Part shown: in pieces, positions 1 through 7,263 of the stretch
How the letters are laid out: each line of letters starts with the position of its first letter
Numbering within the stretch: the first letter of the stretch is position 1
NCBI GenBank assembly: GCA_014860175.1
Contig: JACZKF010000335.1
Location: forward strand, 1 to 8,710
DNA length: 8,710 bases
Reading direction: 5' to 3'
Source: Desulfuromonadales bacterium
Lineage (GTDB): Bacteria; Desulfobacterota; Desulfuromonadia; Desulfuromonadales; JACZKF01
Notes under the pieces: model-generated
The model's input: only the letters and a program-made list of their open reading frames with translations
Database searches by the model: none
What the model was told of the DNA's origin: nothing
Position numbers and translations under genes: made by a program

Positions 1-18
1 GAGAAAAAGTGTACGCAC
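1..18 (-). CDS. 5' end of an unidentified gene cut by the left edge
   Basis: On the minus strand a GTG at 18-16 follows a perfect AAGGAGG Shine-Dalgarno (31-25) with a 6-nt spacer. It opens a frame reading M-R-T-L-F-L before the window ends. The start is hydrophobic after one arginine, which would fit a signal peptide or membrane segment, but six codons are too few to say. The gene lies 38 bp downstream of the zinc-ribbon gene stop on the same strand, so the two probably share a transcript. The product cannot be identified. The call rests on the strength and spacing of the ribosome binding site only. Confidence 0.5.
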
Positions 19-24
19 GTCAAA

Positions 25-51
25 CCTCCTTGGCGCCGCCGGGGGAAGGAG
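25..51 (-). promoter_or_regulatory. Inverted repeat enclosing the ribosome binding site of the left-edge gene
   Basis: Read on the minus strand, CTCCTT (51-46) is perfectly complementary to AAGGAG (31-26), which is most of the Shine-Dalgarno of the GTG-start gene. The 14-nt loop is itself GC-rich. The hairpin would hide the ribosome binding site. The stop codon of the zinc-ribbon gene (59-57) sits just upstream, so a terminating ribosome could open the stem and couple translation of the two genes. The complementarity is seen directly; the regulatory role is inference. Confidence 0.35.
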
Positions 52-56
52 TCGGC

Positions 57-266
57 TCAGGCCCGACATCCCTGGGGGTGCAGTTCATGGCCGCAGTGAT
101 TACAGTAGAGTTGGACGACAGTCCTTCGTTTTTCCCCAAACAGGGGGGTCTCGGCGCGCGGTGAATCATCATCGACGACGTTGCGAGAGGTGGCGGTGGC
201 CAGTACCTCCCGGTATTCGCTGCTGAAGCAGTTGGGGCAGAGCAGAACTTTACCGGTTTTCTTCAT
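57..266 (-). CDS. Small zinc-ribbon protein, function unknown
   Basis: This 69-residue protein has a CxxC pair near the start (C10, C13, in CPNC) and another near the end (C55, C58, in CNHC), plus H60 and C67. That is the layout of a single treble-clef or zinc-ribbon fold. The middle (about 29-48) is polar and probably loops out. The start at 266 is preferred over an in-frame ATG at 302: it has AAAGGAAAGG about 5 nt upstream, whereas the ATG at 302 has no well-placed ribosome binding site and would add a basic 12-residue lead. The gene is divergent from nadC and followed on the same strand by a second gene. Small zinc ribbons often bind nucleic acid or act in redox or metal handling. Nothing here decides between these, and I do not recognise a named family. 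Confidence 0.7.
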   Translation of the reverse strand: MKKTGKVLLCPNCFSSEYREVLATATSRNVVDDDSPRAETPLFGEKRRTVVQLYCNHCGHELHPQGCRA

Positions 267-302
267 GCCGGCCTTTCCTTTACGGGAACAATAAAGGCCC
301 AT

Positions 303-425
303 CTTTTAACATAAAGCTCCCCGAAGTAAAGAGTTTTTGTTTTTCTGCGGCGCCGGCTTTTCGGTTGCGGGGTGCCGGGGGGCTGTGTTAAAAATAGGAC
401 ATTTCAGTAGCTTGCGAGGAGCTGA
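303..425. promoter_or_regulatory. Divergent promoter region between the zinc-ribbon gene and nadC
   Basis: This gap separates two diverging genes and has AT-rich patches (about 304-316, 327-346 and 388-400) in otherwise GC-rich DNA. For nadC, TTGCGG (365-370) and TTAAAA (388-393) are 17 bp apart and could be weak -35 and -10 elements. For the minus strand, TATGTT (313-308) could be a -10, which would start the RNA near 302 and fit the start codon chosen at 266; its partner AAACTC (336-331) is poor. The nadC ribosome binding site GAGGAG lies at 416-421. The promoters are inferred from weak matches only. Confidence 0.35.
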
Positions 426-1250
426 ATGGTGATCACCGATCGTATTATCCGCTATGCCCTGGAAGAAGATATCGGCCCGGGAGACTTGACGACCCAGGCC
501 GTGATCGAGGCCGGAACGACGGCCCGGGCGCAACTTGTCGCCAAAGAAGATTTCGTCCTCTCCGGCATTGACGTGGCCGGCCGGGTCTTCTATCTTTTGA
601 ATGATTCCACCGCCTTCGAGAAGCTCAGACATGATGGGCAGCCGGTTCGCCGCGGTGAGGTCCTGGCCTGGATCAAGGGGGAGGCGGCCATCTTGCTGCA
701 GGGGGAGCGGGTGGCCCTCAATTTGCTGCAGCGGATGAGCGGTATCGCCACTCTCACCTCCCGCTTCGTCCGCGAAGTCGAGGGGACGGGGGCGATCATT
801 GTCGATACCCGCAAGACCACCCCCGGCTTGCGGGCGCTGGAGAAATATTCGGTGCGGATGGGAGGGGCCCATAACCATCGCACCTCCCTTTATGATGGCA
901 TCCTGATCAAGGAAAACCACATTGCCGCGGCCGGCGGCATTGCCGAAGCGGTGCAGCGGGCCCGTCATCGAGCCCCTCACACCCTGCGGATCGAGGTGGA
1001 GACCCGCGACCTGGCGGAAGTCGGCCAGGCCCTGGAAGCTGGCGCCGATATTATCCTGCTCGACAATATGGAACTGGAGCAGCTTCGCCAGGCGGTGCAG
1101 CTGATCGACCGGCGCGCCCTCAGCGAAGCTTCCGGGGGGGTGACTCTGGAGACGGTGCGCAACATCGCCGAGACCGGGGTCAATTATATTTCTGTCGGCG
1201 CCCTAACCCATTCCTTCCGGGCCGTCGACATTTCGATGCTCTTCCAGTAG
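426..1250 (+). CDS. nadC: Nicotinate-nucleotide pyrophosphorylase (quinolinate phosphoribosyltransferase, carboxylating)
   Basis: NadC converts quinolinate and PRPP to nicotinate mononucleotide, CO2 and pyrophosphate, the step where de novo NAD synthesis reaches a pyridine nucleotide. The protein is 274 residues, normal for the family. An N-terminal alpha/beta domain (with GDLTT at 19-23) is followed by the barrel domain: RMSGIATLT (103-111), DTRKTTPGLR (127-136) and the basic YSVRMGGAHNHR active-site stretch (141-152), then KENH (162-165), IEVET (189-193) for PRPP/metal binding, LLDNM (211-215), and the closing SGG (236-238) and SVGALTHS (256-263). GAGGAG at 416-421 precedes the ATG; the GTG immediately after it is an equally spaced alternative. 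It is the first gene of the plus-strand run and is followed after 7 bp by birA. No nadA or nadB is visible here. Confidence 0.97.
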   Translation: MVITDRIIRYALEEDIGPGDLTTQAVIEAGTTARAQLVAKEDFVLSGIDVAGRVFYLLNDSTAFEKLRHDGQPVRRGEVLAWIKGEAAILLQGERVALNLLQRMSGIATLTSRFVREVEGTGAIIVDTRKTTPGLRALEKYSVRMGGAHNHRTSLYDGILIKENHIAAAGGIAEAVQRARHRAPHTLRIEVETRDLAEVGQALEAGADIILLDNMELEQLRQAVQLIDRRALSEASGGVTLETVRNIAETGVNYISVGALTHSFRAVDISMLFQ

Positions 1251-1257
1251 GCGACGG

Positions 1258-2241
1258 ATGGGGAATGGCGCACGAGAGGAAATTCTCCGCCTGTTTCGCC
1301 GGGGGGGCGATCTGGTCTCCGGCGAAGAGCTCAGCCGGATTCTCGGCATCTCCCGCACTGCGGTCTGGAAGCAGATTCGTCTGCTGCGCGAGCAGGGGTA
1401 CGTCATCGAAGCGGTACCTTCTCGCGGCTACCGGCTGACGTCGACCCCCGACCTGCTGTTGCCGGCGGAGATCAGGGCCGGACTCGACACTCAGATCATC
1501 GGCCGGGAAATCGTCTACCTGGCCGAGGCCGATTCCACCAACCTGCGCGCCAGTTTGCTCGGCGAGGCGGGGTCGGTGGAAGGGACGGTGGTGATAGCCG
1601 ACCAGCAAAGCGCCGGCAAGGGGCGGCTCGGCCGGCGCTGGAGCTCCCCGCCGGGGGTCAATCTGTATACTTCGGTGCTGCTGCGGCCGCCGATCTCTCC
1701 GCGGTCGGCTCCGCAGCTCACTTTTCTGTCGGCGGTAGCCACGGCCTGGGCGATCGAGGAGACCAGCGGCCTCGAACCGCAGGTCAAATGGCCCAATGAC
1801 ATTTTGTTGGGCGGCAAAAAAGTTGCCGGCCTGCTCAATGAGATGAGCGCCGAGACCGACCGGGTGCATTTCGTAGTCCTCGGTATCGGCGTTAATCTCA
1901 ACATGCAGGCGGGACAGTTTCCCCAGGATCTTCGCTACCCGGCTACCTCGCTGACGCTGGAGACAGGGCGGCCGATTTCCCGTCTGCGGTTCGCCCGGTC
2001 GCTGCTGCACCATCTGGAAGGGTTGTACCGGGTCTATCTGGAAAAAGGGTTCACGCCGATCCTGCTGGCCTGGAAAAACCTCTTTGACCTGGCTGGGCGG
2101 CAGGTGGAAGTCGATCTGCAGAAGCGGCGCCTGAGCGGGGTTGCCATCGGCATCGACGAAGATGGCGCTCTTTTGGTGCGGCTGGTCGACGGCAGTACCG
2201 AGCGGGTGCTGGCCGGGGATGTCACCCCAGCTGACAGCTGA
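1258..2241 (+). CDS. birA: Bifunctional biotin-[acetyl-CoA-carboxylase] ligase and biotin operon repressor
   Basis: BirA makes biotinyl-5'-AMP from biotin and ATP and attaches biotin to a lysine of biotin-dependent carboxylase carrier domains. With its DNA-binding domain it can also repress biotin genes. The 327-residue protein has a winged helix at about 5-60 (LSRILGISRTAVWKQI, 25-40), so it is the repressor type. The catalytic core follows: STN (93-95), the adenylate-binding loop GKGRLGRRW (120-128), KWPND (177-181), GGKKVAG (185-191) and GIGVNLN (209-215). An SH3-like C-terminal domain spans about 275-323. No strong ribosome binding site precedes the ATG, which lies 7 bp after the nadC stop, so translation may be coupled. 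The last codons lie in a short direct repeat shared with the coaX leader. No biotin synthesis gene or operator is visible in the window. Confidence 0.96.
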   Translation: MGNGAREEILRLFRRGGDLVSGEELSRILGISRTAVWKQIRLLREQGYVIEAVPSRGYRLTSTPDLLLPAEIRAGLDTQIIGREIVYLAEADSTNLRASLLGEAGSVEGTVVIADQQSAGKGRLGRRWSSPPGVNLYTSVLLRPPISPRSAPQLTFLSAVATAWAIEETSGLEPQVKWPNDILLGGKKVAGLLNEMSAETDRVHFVVLGIGVNLNMQAGQFPQDLRYPATSLTLETGRPISRLRFARSLLHHLEGLYRVYLEKGFTPILLAWKNLFDLAGRQVEVDLQKRRLSGVAIGIDEDGALLVRLVDGSTERVLAGDVTPADS

Positions 2242-2253
2242 TGGCTGACAGCT
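2230..2253 (+). repeat. Short tandem direct repeat at the birA/coaX junction
   Basis: GCTGACAGCT occurs at 2230-2239 and again at 2244-2253, a 14-nt period, with a further partial copy (ATCAGCT) at 2254-2260. The unit AGCTGACAGCT is almost its own reverse complement. The repeat supplies the last codons and TGA stop of birA and the in-frame ATG at 2241 upstream of the real coaX start. It looks like an intergenic repeat that has grown into the end of birA. Confidence 0.6.
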
Positions 2254-2270
2254 ATCAGCTTGAGGATTCC

Positions 2271-3041
<771 letters not shown>

Positions 3042-3100
3042 CGGGCCCGGGCGCACCGGGTTCGGACCATTGTCGATTCCTTGCAGTCTATCCTGTAACC

Positions 3101-3114
3101 TTCCCCGCGGGGAA
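3101..3114. promoter_or_regulatory. Perfect 14-bp palindrome just upstream of the EF-G paralogue
   Basis: TTCCCCGCGGGGAA is a perfect inverted repeat that ends 3 bp before the AAGGAG ribosome binding site (3118-3123) of the next gene. As DNA it could be an operator half-site pair. As RNA it could fold as a 5-bp stem with a CGCG loop next to the ribosome binding site. It lies in the 87-bp gap that separates coaX from the EF-G gene, where a separate promoter is possible; TTGTCG (3070-3075) is a weak candidate -35 and I see no convincing -10. The palindrome is certain, its role is not. Confidence 0.35.
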
Positions 3115-3128
3115 CGAAAGGAGAGTCC

Positions 3129-5207
3129 ATGGGAAAGCACGATACAACGAAGATTCGCAATCTGGGTATCGTCGGTCAGGGTGGTGCCGGCAAAACCTCA
3201 CTTACAGAGGCCATTCTCTTCAACACCGGGATGACCGACCGCCTCGGCAAGGTCGACCAGGGGACTTCGGTGATGGACTTCGAGCCCGAAGAGATCAAGC
3301 GCCGCATCACCATCAGCTCGAGTCTCAATCACTGTGAATGGAGAGAGCACAGTCTCCACATCGTCGATACTCCCGGCTACACCAATTTCCTGCACGATAC
3401 CCGCAACTGCCTGCGCATTCTCGGCGGTGCCATTCTGGTTGTTTCGGCCGTCGACGGGGTCAAGGCGCAGACGACGAAGATCTGGCAATGGGCACAGGAA
3501 TTCGAGATTCCGCGCATCATTTTCGTCAACAAACTCGACCGGGAGCGGGCCGACTTCCTGCGCACCGTCGATGATGTCTCGAAGAGTCTGAAAACCCGGG
3601 CGGTAGCGGTAGCGATACCGGTCGGAGAAGGGGAAGAGTTCAAGGGGATCATCGAACTGGTCGACATGAAGGCCCGCTTTTTCAAATTCGACGAGTTGGG
3701 CAGCTACGATGAGACCGATATCCCGGCCGAGTATCTGGAAGAAGCGCAGCGGCTGCGCACCCAGATGGTCGAAGCGGCGGCCGAGGCCGACGATGAGCTG
3801 ATGGAGAAGTATCTGGAACAAGGAGAGCTCAGCCGCGAAGAAATTTTGCGCGGGCTGCGCGAGGGGACGCTGACCAAGGTCTTCACGCCGGTGCTGTGCG
3901 GCAGCGCCACGGCCAATATTGGCGTGCGCAACTTGCTGAATTTCGTCATCAACTGTCTCCCCTCGCCGATCGACCGGGGAATCCAGTACGGGACCAATCC
4001 GAAAACCGAACAAAAAGAGCAGCGTCGCCCCGATCCGGCCGAGCCGTTTTCGGCCATGGTTTTCAAAACCGTCAATGACCCCTACGCCGGCAAGCTGACC
4101 CTGATGCGGATCTATTCGGGAACACTCCACAGCGATTCCCTGGTCTACAATCCGAATCGCGAAACCACCGAACGGATCGGTCAGCTCTTCGAGATGGAAG
4201 GGAAGAAGCAAAAACCGTTGACCGTCGCCGAAGCCGGCGACATCGTGGCGGTGGCCAAGCTCAAGGAGACCTCCACCGGCGACACCCTGTGCGACGGGGC
4301 CAAGCCGATTCTCTACCCCAGTCCGCTGACCCTCAAGCCGGTGATCTCCTTCGCCCTGCAGGCCAAGAGCAAGGGGGACGAAGACAAGATCATGAGCTCC
4401 CTGCAGAAACTGATGGAGGAAGATCCGACCCTGCAATTTTCCCGGGAAGAGGAGACCAAGGAGATGCTCCTCTCCGGCATGGGACAGGTCCATGTCGAAG
4501 TTGCGATCGAGAAGCTCAAGCGCAAGTACGGGGTCGAAGTCGTGCTCAAGGAGCCGAAGGTCCCCTACCGGGAGACGGTGAAAAAGGGGGTCAAACAACA
4601 CTACCGGCACCGCAAGCAGTCGGGCGGGCGCGGCCAGTTCGCCGACGTGCATATCGAGTTGGAGCCGCTGCCGCGGGGCTCGGGCTATGAGTTCGTCGAC
4701 AAAATCGTCGGCGGAGTCGTCCCGCGCCAGTATATTCCGGCGGTCGACAAGGGGGTCCAGGAGGCGCTGCGGCACGGGGTGCTGGCCGGTTTCCCGGTCC
4801 AGGACTTCCGGGTTATCTTGTACGACGGCAGCCATCACTCGGTCGACTCCTCCGAGATGGCCTTCAAGATCGCTGGCTCCATGTCGTTCAAGAAGGCGAT
4901 GGAGGACGCCAACCCGGTGCTGCTGGAGCCGGTGATGCATGTGGAGATTACGGTGCCGGACGAATGCATGGGGGATGTCATTGGCGACATGAACTCCCGC
5001 CGGGGCAAGATCCTCGGGGTGGAGCCCCAGTCAGGCAGTCAGGTCATCGGCGTCCAGGTGCCGATGGCGGAAGTCCTTAAATACGCGCCCGATCTGCGCT
5101 CCATGACTTCTGACCGGGGGCTGTTCACCATGGAGTTCTCCCACTATGAAGAGGTTCCTCCGCACCTGACCGCCAAAATTCTTGCCGAACTCGGCAAAGC
5201 GGAGTAG
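3129..5207 (+). CDS. Elongation factor G paralogue (EF-G2-like translational GTPase)
   Basis: The protein is 692 residues with the full five-domain layout of EF-G. The GTPase domain (about 8-285) has P-loop GQGGAGKT (16-23), switch I RRIT (58-61), switch II DTPGYTNF (80-87), NKLD (134-137) and CGSA (257-260). Domain II spans about 305-395, domain III about 400-478, domain IV about 480-605 with DSSEMAFKIAGS (573-584), and domain V about 606-680 with MGDVIGDMNSRRGK (614-627). It departs from canonical EF-G: the P-loop lacks the usual AHIDAGKT form, RGIT is RRIT, and Tyr84 replaces the catalytic histidine of DTPGH. It is not beside rpsL, rpsG or tuf, so it is most likely a second copy rather than the main fusA. 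AAGGAG (3118-3123) supports the ATG. Its role may be specialised translocation, ribosome recycling or stress translation; the sequence does not say which. Confidence 0.9.
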   Translation: MGKHDTTKIRNLGIVGQGGAGKTSLTEAILFNTGMTDRLGKVDQGTSVMDFEPEEIKRRITISSSLNHCEWREHSLHIVDTPGYTNFLHDTRNCLRILGGAILVVSAVDGVKAQTTKIWQWAQEFEIPRIIFVNKLDRERADFLRTVDDVSKSLKTRAVAVAIPVGEGEEFKGIIELVDMKARFFKFDELGSYDETDIPAEYLEEAQRLRTQMVEAAAEADDELMEKYLEQGELSREEILRGLREGTLTKVFTPVLCGSATANIGVRNLLNFVINCLPSPIDRGIQYGTNPKTEQKEQRRPDPAEPFSAMVFKTVNDPYAGKLTLMRIYSGTLHSDSLVYNPNRETTERIGQLFEMEGKKQKPLTVAEAGDIVAVAKLKETSTGDTLCDGAKPILYPSPLTLKPVISFALQAKSKGDEDKIMSSLQKLMEEDPTLQFSREEETKEMLLSGMGQVHVEVAIEKLKRKYGVEVVLKEPKVPYRETVKKGVKQHYRHRKQSGGRGQFADVHIELEPLPRGSGYEFVDKIVGGVVPRQYIPAVDKGVQEALRHGVLAGFPVQDFRVILYDGSHHSVDSSEMAFKIAGSMSFKKAMEDANPVLLEPVMHVEITVPDECMGDVIGDMNSRRGKILGVEPQSGSQVIGVQVPMAEVLKYAPDLRSMTSDRGLFTMEFSHYEEVPPHLTAKILAELGKAE

Positions 5208-5249
5208 ATTGAGGCGACTTTTTTTCCGAGAGTGTGCAAGGGAGGCGGC

Positions 5250-6107
5250 ATGAAAGACCAGAACGACCTGAGCGTGGCCGAGAATTCTTTCCCCGACCGG
5301 GGAGGGGAGCCCGATGGCTTCCCTGGAGGGGAAATTCGCGAGCCATTGCAACCGATCGAGGGGGAACCCCGAAAGAGTTCATCCACCCGTATTTTGCTGC
5401 TGCTGCTGTTGCTGGTGGTGGCTGGTGCCGGGGCTTTCTTCTATCTCGGCGGCACTCAGCCGGAGGCTGAAGTCGCTGTCCCGGTGCCGGCGATCAAGCA
5501 GCCGATTGCCATGCCCGCTCCGGTGGCCGACCCGGCGGAGACCGTAATCGTCGAGGCGGTGATTTCGCCGCCGCCAGCTGCTGCCGTTGCGCCAGCGGCC
5601 ACGGCCGCAGCCGCGGCTTCAGCGTCTCCGGCCCCAGGGCTCACGCTGGTAGGTGACGCGGGTAAATACCGGGTCGATGCCGGCTCCTTCCTCCTCGATG
5701 CCAACCGCCGTCAGGCCGAGGGGGCGATCCGCAAGCTCGGCTTTCAACCGGAGGCGGTCACCATCAAGAGAACGGTGGAAATGGTCCGGCTGCGGGTCGG
5801 CTCTTATCCCCCCGCCGAGGCGGCGGTCAAACTGCAGCAGGTCGCCGCCCTTTCGCCCGGCGCCTTTTCTCTGGCCAAGGGGGGGGAGGTGACGGTCTAT
5901 GCCGGCTCCTATGCCGATCTCGACAAGGCTCGGGCCCAAGCCGATCGCCTGTTCCTCAACGGCCTGGAACTGCAGGAAGAGGTCGCCCGGGTGCCAATGA
6001 ATCTTGTCAGGGTCACTTTTGGCGACTTCCCCGATCGAAAAGCGGCGCTGGCGGCCGCCGACCGGGCAACGAGCGCCGGCCTGCAAGCGGTCGTGGTCAA
6101 CCGCTAA
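5250..6107 (+). CDS. Membrane-anchored protein with two SPOR domains
   Basis: This 285-residue protein has a 46-residue polar cytoplasmic tail, one transmembrane helix (about 48-66, with a run of seven leucines), a Pro/Ala-rich linker (about 70-130) and two consecutive SPOR-like repeats (about 138-210 and 213-285). Each repeat has the beta-alpha-beta pattern and a glycine-serine turn (VDAGSF, 142-147; VYAGSY, 216-221). SPOR domains bind peptidoglycan stripped of stem peptides, found mainly at the division septum, so a single-pass protein with periplasmic SPOR domains involved in division or wall remodelling is likely. Two adjacent SPOR repeats are less usual than one. The start at 5250 is chosen for the AAGGGAGG (5238-5245) just upstream; an in-frame GTG at 5232 has no good ribosome binding site. 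It lies 42 bp after the EF-G gene, with no convincing terminator between them. Confidence 0.85.
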   Translation: MKDQNDLSVAENSFPDRGGEPDGFPGGEIREPLQPIEGEPRKSSSTRILLLLLLLVVAGAGAFFYLGGTQPEAEVAVPVPAIKQPIAMPAPVADPAETVIVEAVISPPPAAAVAPAATAAAAASASPAPGLTLVGDAGKYRVDAGSFLLDANRRQAEGAIRKLGFQPEAVTIKRTVEMVRLRVGSYPPAEAAVKLQQVAALSPGAFSLAKGGEVTVYAGSYADLDKARAQADRLFLNGLELQEEVARVPMNLVRVTFGDFPDRKAALAAADRATSAGLQAVVVNR

Positions 6108-6125
6108 TCACCCTGCGGGCCAACC

Positions 6126-7168
6126 ATGTCGGAGCAGGATAAAAGCGTTCGCTTGACGATCACCCCCCAGGTGGCCCGCCTGGTCGCTCCAGAGGCGCCC
6201 CGTGAAGCCCAATTGATGGCTGCGCGGGGCGCCTTCCCTTTGCCAGGAGACGACCTGCTCACGGTCCTGTTCGTCCTTTGTCATCGTGGCGACCCGGAAC
6301 TGCGCCGGGAGGCGCTGAGGACGCTGACCAGCCTCCCCGCCAACCTGTTGGTGCCGGTCGTTGGCAACTCTGGACTGCATCCCCACCTCCTCGACTTTGT
6401 GGCCCGGGTCCGCCCGAAAGATATCCCGGTCATGGAACCTCTGCTGGCCAACCCGGCGACCCCGGCGGCCACCCTGGTGCGCCTGGCCGCTGTGGCCCAA
6501 GGCTCTCTGCTGTCGCTCATTGCCTGTAACGACCTGCGCCTGGGCCAAATTCCCGAGCTTGCCGCCGCCCTCATTGCCAACCCCCATGCCGACCGGGCCC
6601 TCAAATACCGCCTTGGCTGGACCGATCCGGCCGAGGCCGCCGCCGCTGCCGCGCCTCCTGGGCAGGAGGAGGCGACGGAAGAGACCGACAATTACGAGCC
6701 CCCGGAAGAAGCCGATGAGGACGAGAGCACCGAGGCGGTTGCCGAGGAGACAATTACTCCAAATACCAGCAGGCGCTGCAGATGGAGGTGGCGGACAAGA
6801 TCAAAATGGCGCTCACCGGGGACAAGGAGTGGCGCAATATTTTCATCAAGGATGCCAACAAACTGGTCAATACGGCCGTGCTGAAAAATCCTCGCATCAC
6901 CGACCCGGAAGTGCTCGCTATCGCCAAGAACCGCACCTCTAACGATGAGCTGATCCGCCTGATCACCATCAACCGGGAATGGGTTAAGCTCTACGAAGTG
7001 CAAAAGGCGCTGGTTCTGCACCCCCGGACCCCCCTGCCCAAGGCCTTGCGCTATATGGCCGTGCTCACCCTCAAAGATTTGAAAAACCTGGCCAAAAGCC
7101 GCAATGTCGCACAGGTGATCGCCAACAACGCCCGGCGCATGCTGGCGGACAAGAATAAAAAGAAATAG
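6126..7168 (+). pseudogene. Helical-repeat protein of unknown function, split by a one-base frameshift
   Basis: Two frames together encode what looks like one protein of about 347 residues. The first frame runs from ATG 6126 and is convincing to about residue 208 (6749). Past that point it becomes Arg/Trp-rich nonsense and stops at 6884. The -1 frame continues with a sensible sequence (NYSKYQQALQMEVADKIKMA) to the TAG at 7168. Restoring one G next to 6749 would give GAG-GAG-GAC-AAT-TAC and join the halves as AEEDNYSKY. The N-terminal part (about 10-165) and C-terminal part (about 220-345) are alpha-helical, with HEAT-like pairs such as NPRITDPEVLAIAKN, and end in a lysine-rich tail. Between them is a very acidic linker (about 180-208). 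No signal peptide or membrane helix is seen, so it is probably cytoplasmic. An ATG at 6782 could restart the second half but lacks a ribosome binding site. The gene may be truly broken, or this may be a sequencing or assembly error. Confidence 0.75.
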
Positions 7169-7263
7169 AATAGGCCAAGGGGAGATGGGCTCTCCGGCCC
7201 CTGAAGAGGTGGCAGGCTCTTCGGCTTGCCCACCATGGGGAGACGGTGCCGCCAGGAGAAGAG
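7169..7263 (+). promoter_or_regulatory. Structured leader upstream of the MOSC/mogA pair
   Basis: This 95-bp gap has more pairing than its size suggests. GGCAGGC (7211-7217) and GCTTGCC (7224-7230) form a 7-bp stem (one G-U) around TCTTCG, extended across a bulged C by GGT (7208-7210) with ACC (7232-7234). Outside this, CCCC (7198-7201) can pair with GGGG (7237-7240). One TCTCC (7191-7195) can pair with three GGAGA copies: 7181-7185, 7239-7243, and 7255-7259, which is the MOSC ribosome binding site. There is no T-run, so it is not an intrinsic terminator. A translational switch is plausible. The molybdenum cofactor riboswitch is an obvious candidate by context, but I do not recognise its consensus here. 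Confidence 0.4.

Noticed and set aside
306..980. A 224-codon open frame antisense to nadC, reaching into the divergent promoter region
   Set aside because: Most of it mirrors the NadC frame. The part outside nadC has no ribosome binding site or protein-like features.
3198..4940. A 580-codon open frame antisense to the EF-G gene
   Set aside because: It mirrors a strongly recognisable EF-G coding sequence. Long antisense frames are expected in GC-rich genes with biased third positions, and the translation shows no domain.
5182..5225. Possible terminator after the EF-G gene: stem TTGCCG/CGGCAA (5182-5197) and seven T residues (5219-5225)
   Set aside because: The stem lies inside the coding sequence and is separated from the T-run by over 20 nt, so it does not make an intrinsic terminator.
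5395..5420. CTG/CTT trinucleotide tract in the SPOR protein gene
   Set aside because: It simply encodes the leucine run of the membrane helix. Changes in repeat number would keep the frame, so it is not a phase-variation switch.
6782..7168. The second half of the helical-repeat protein as an independent 128-residue gene
   Set aside because: No ribosome binding site precedes the ATG at 6782, and sensible protein sequence continues upstream of it in the same frame to the frameshift point.
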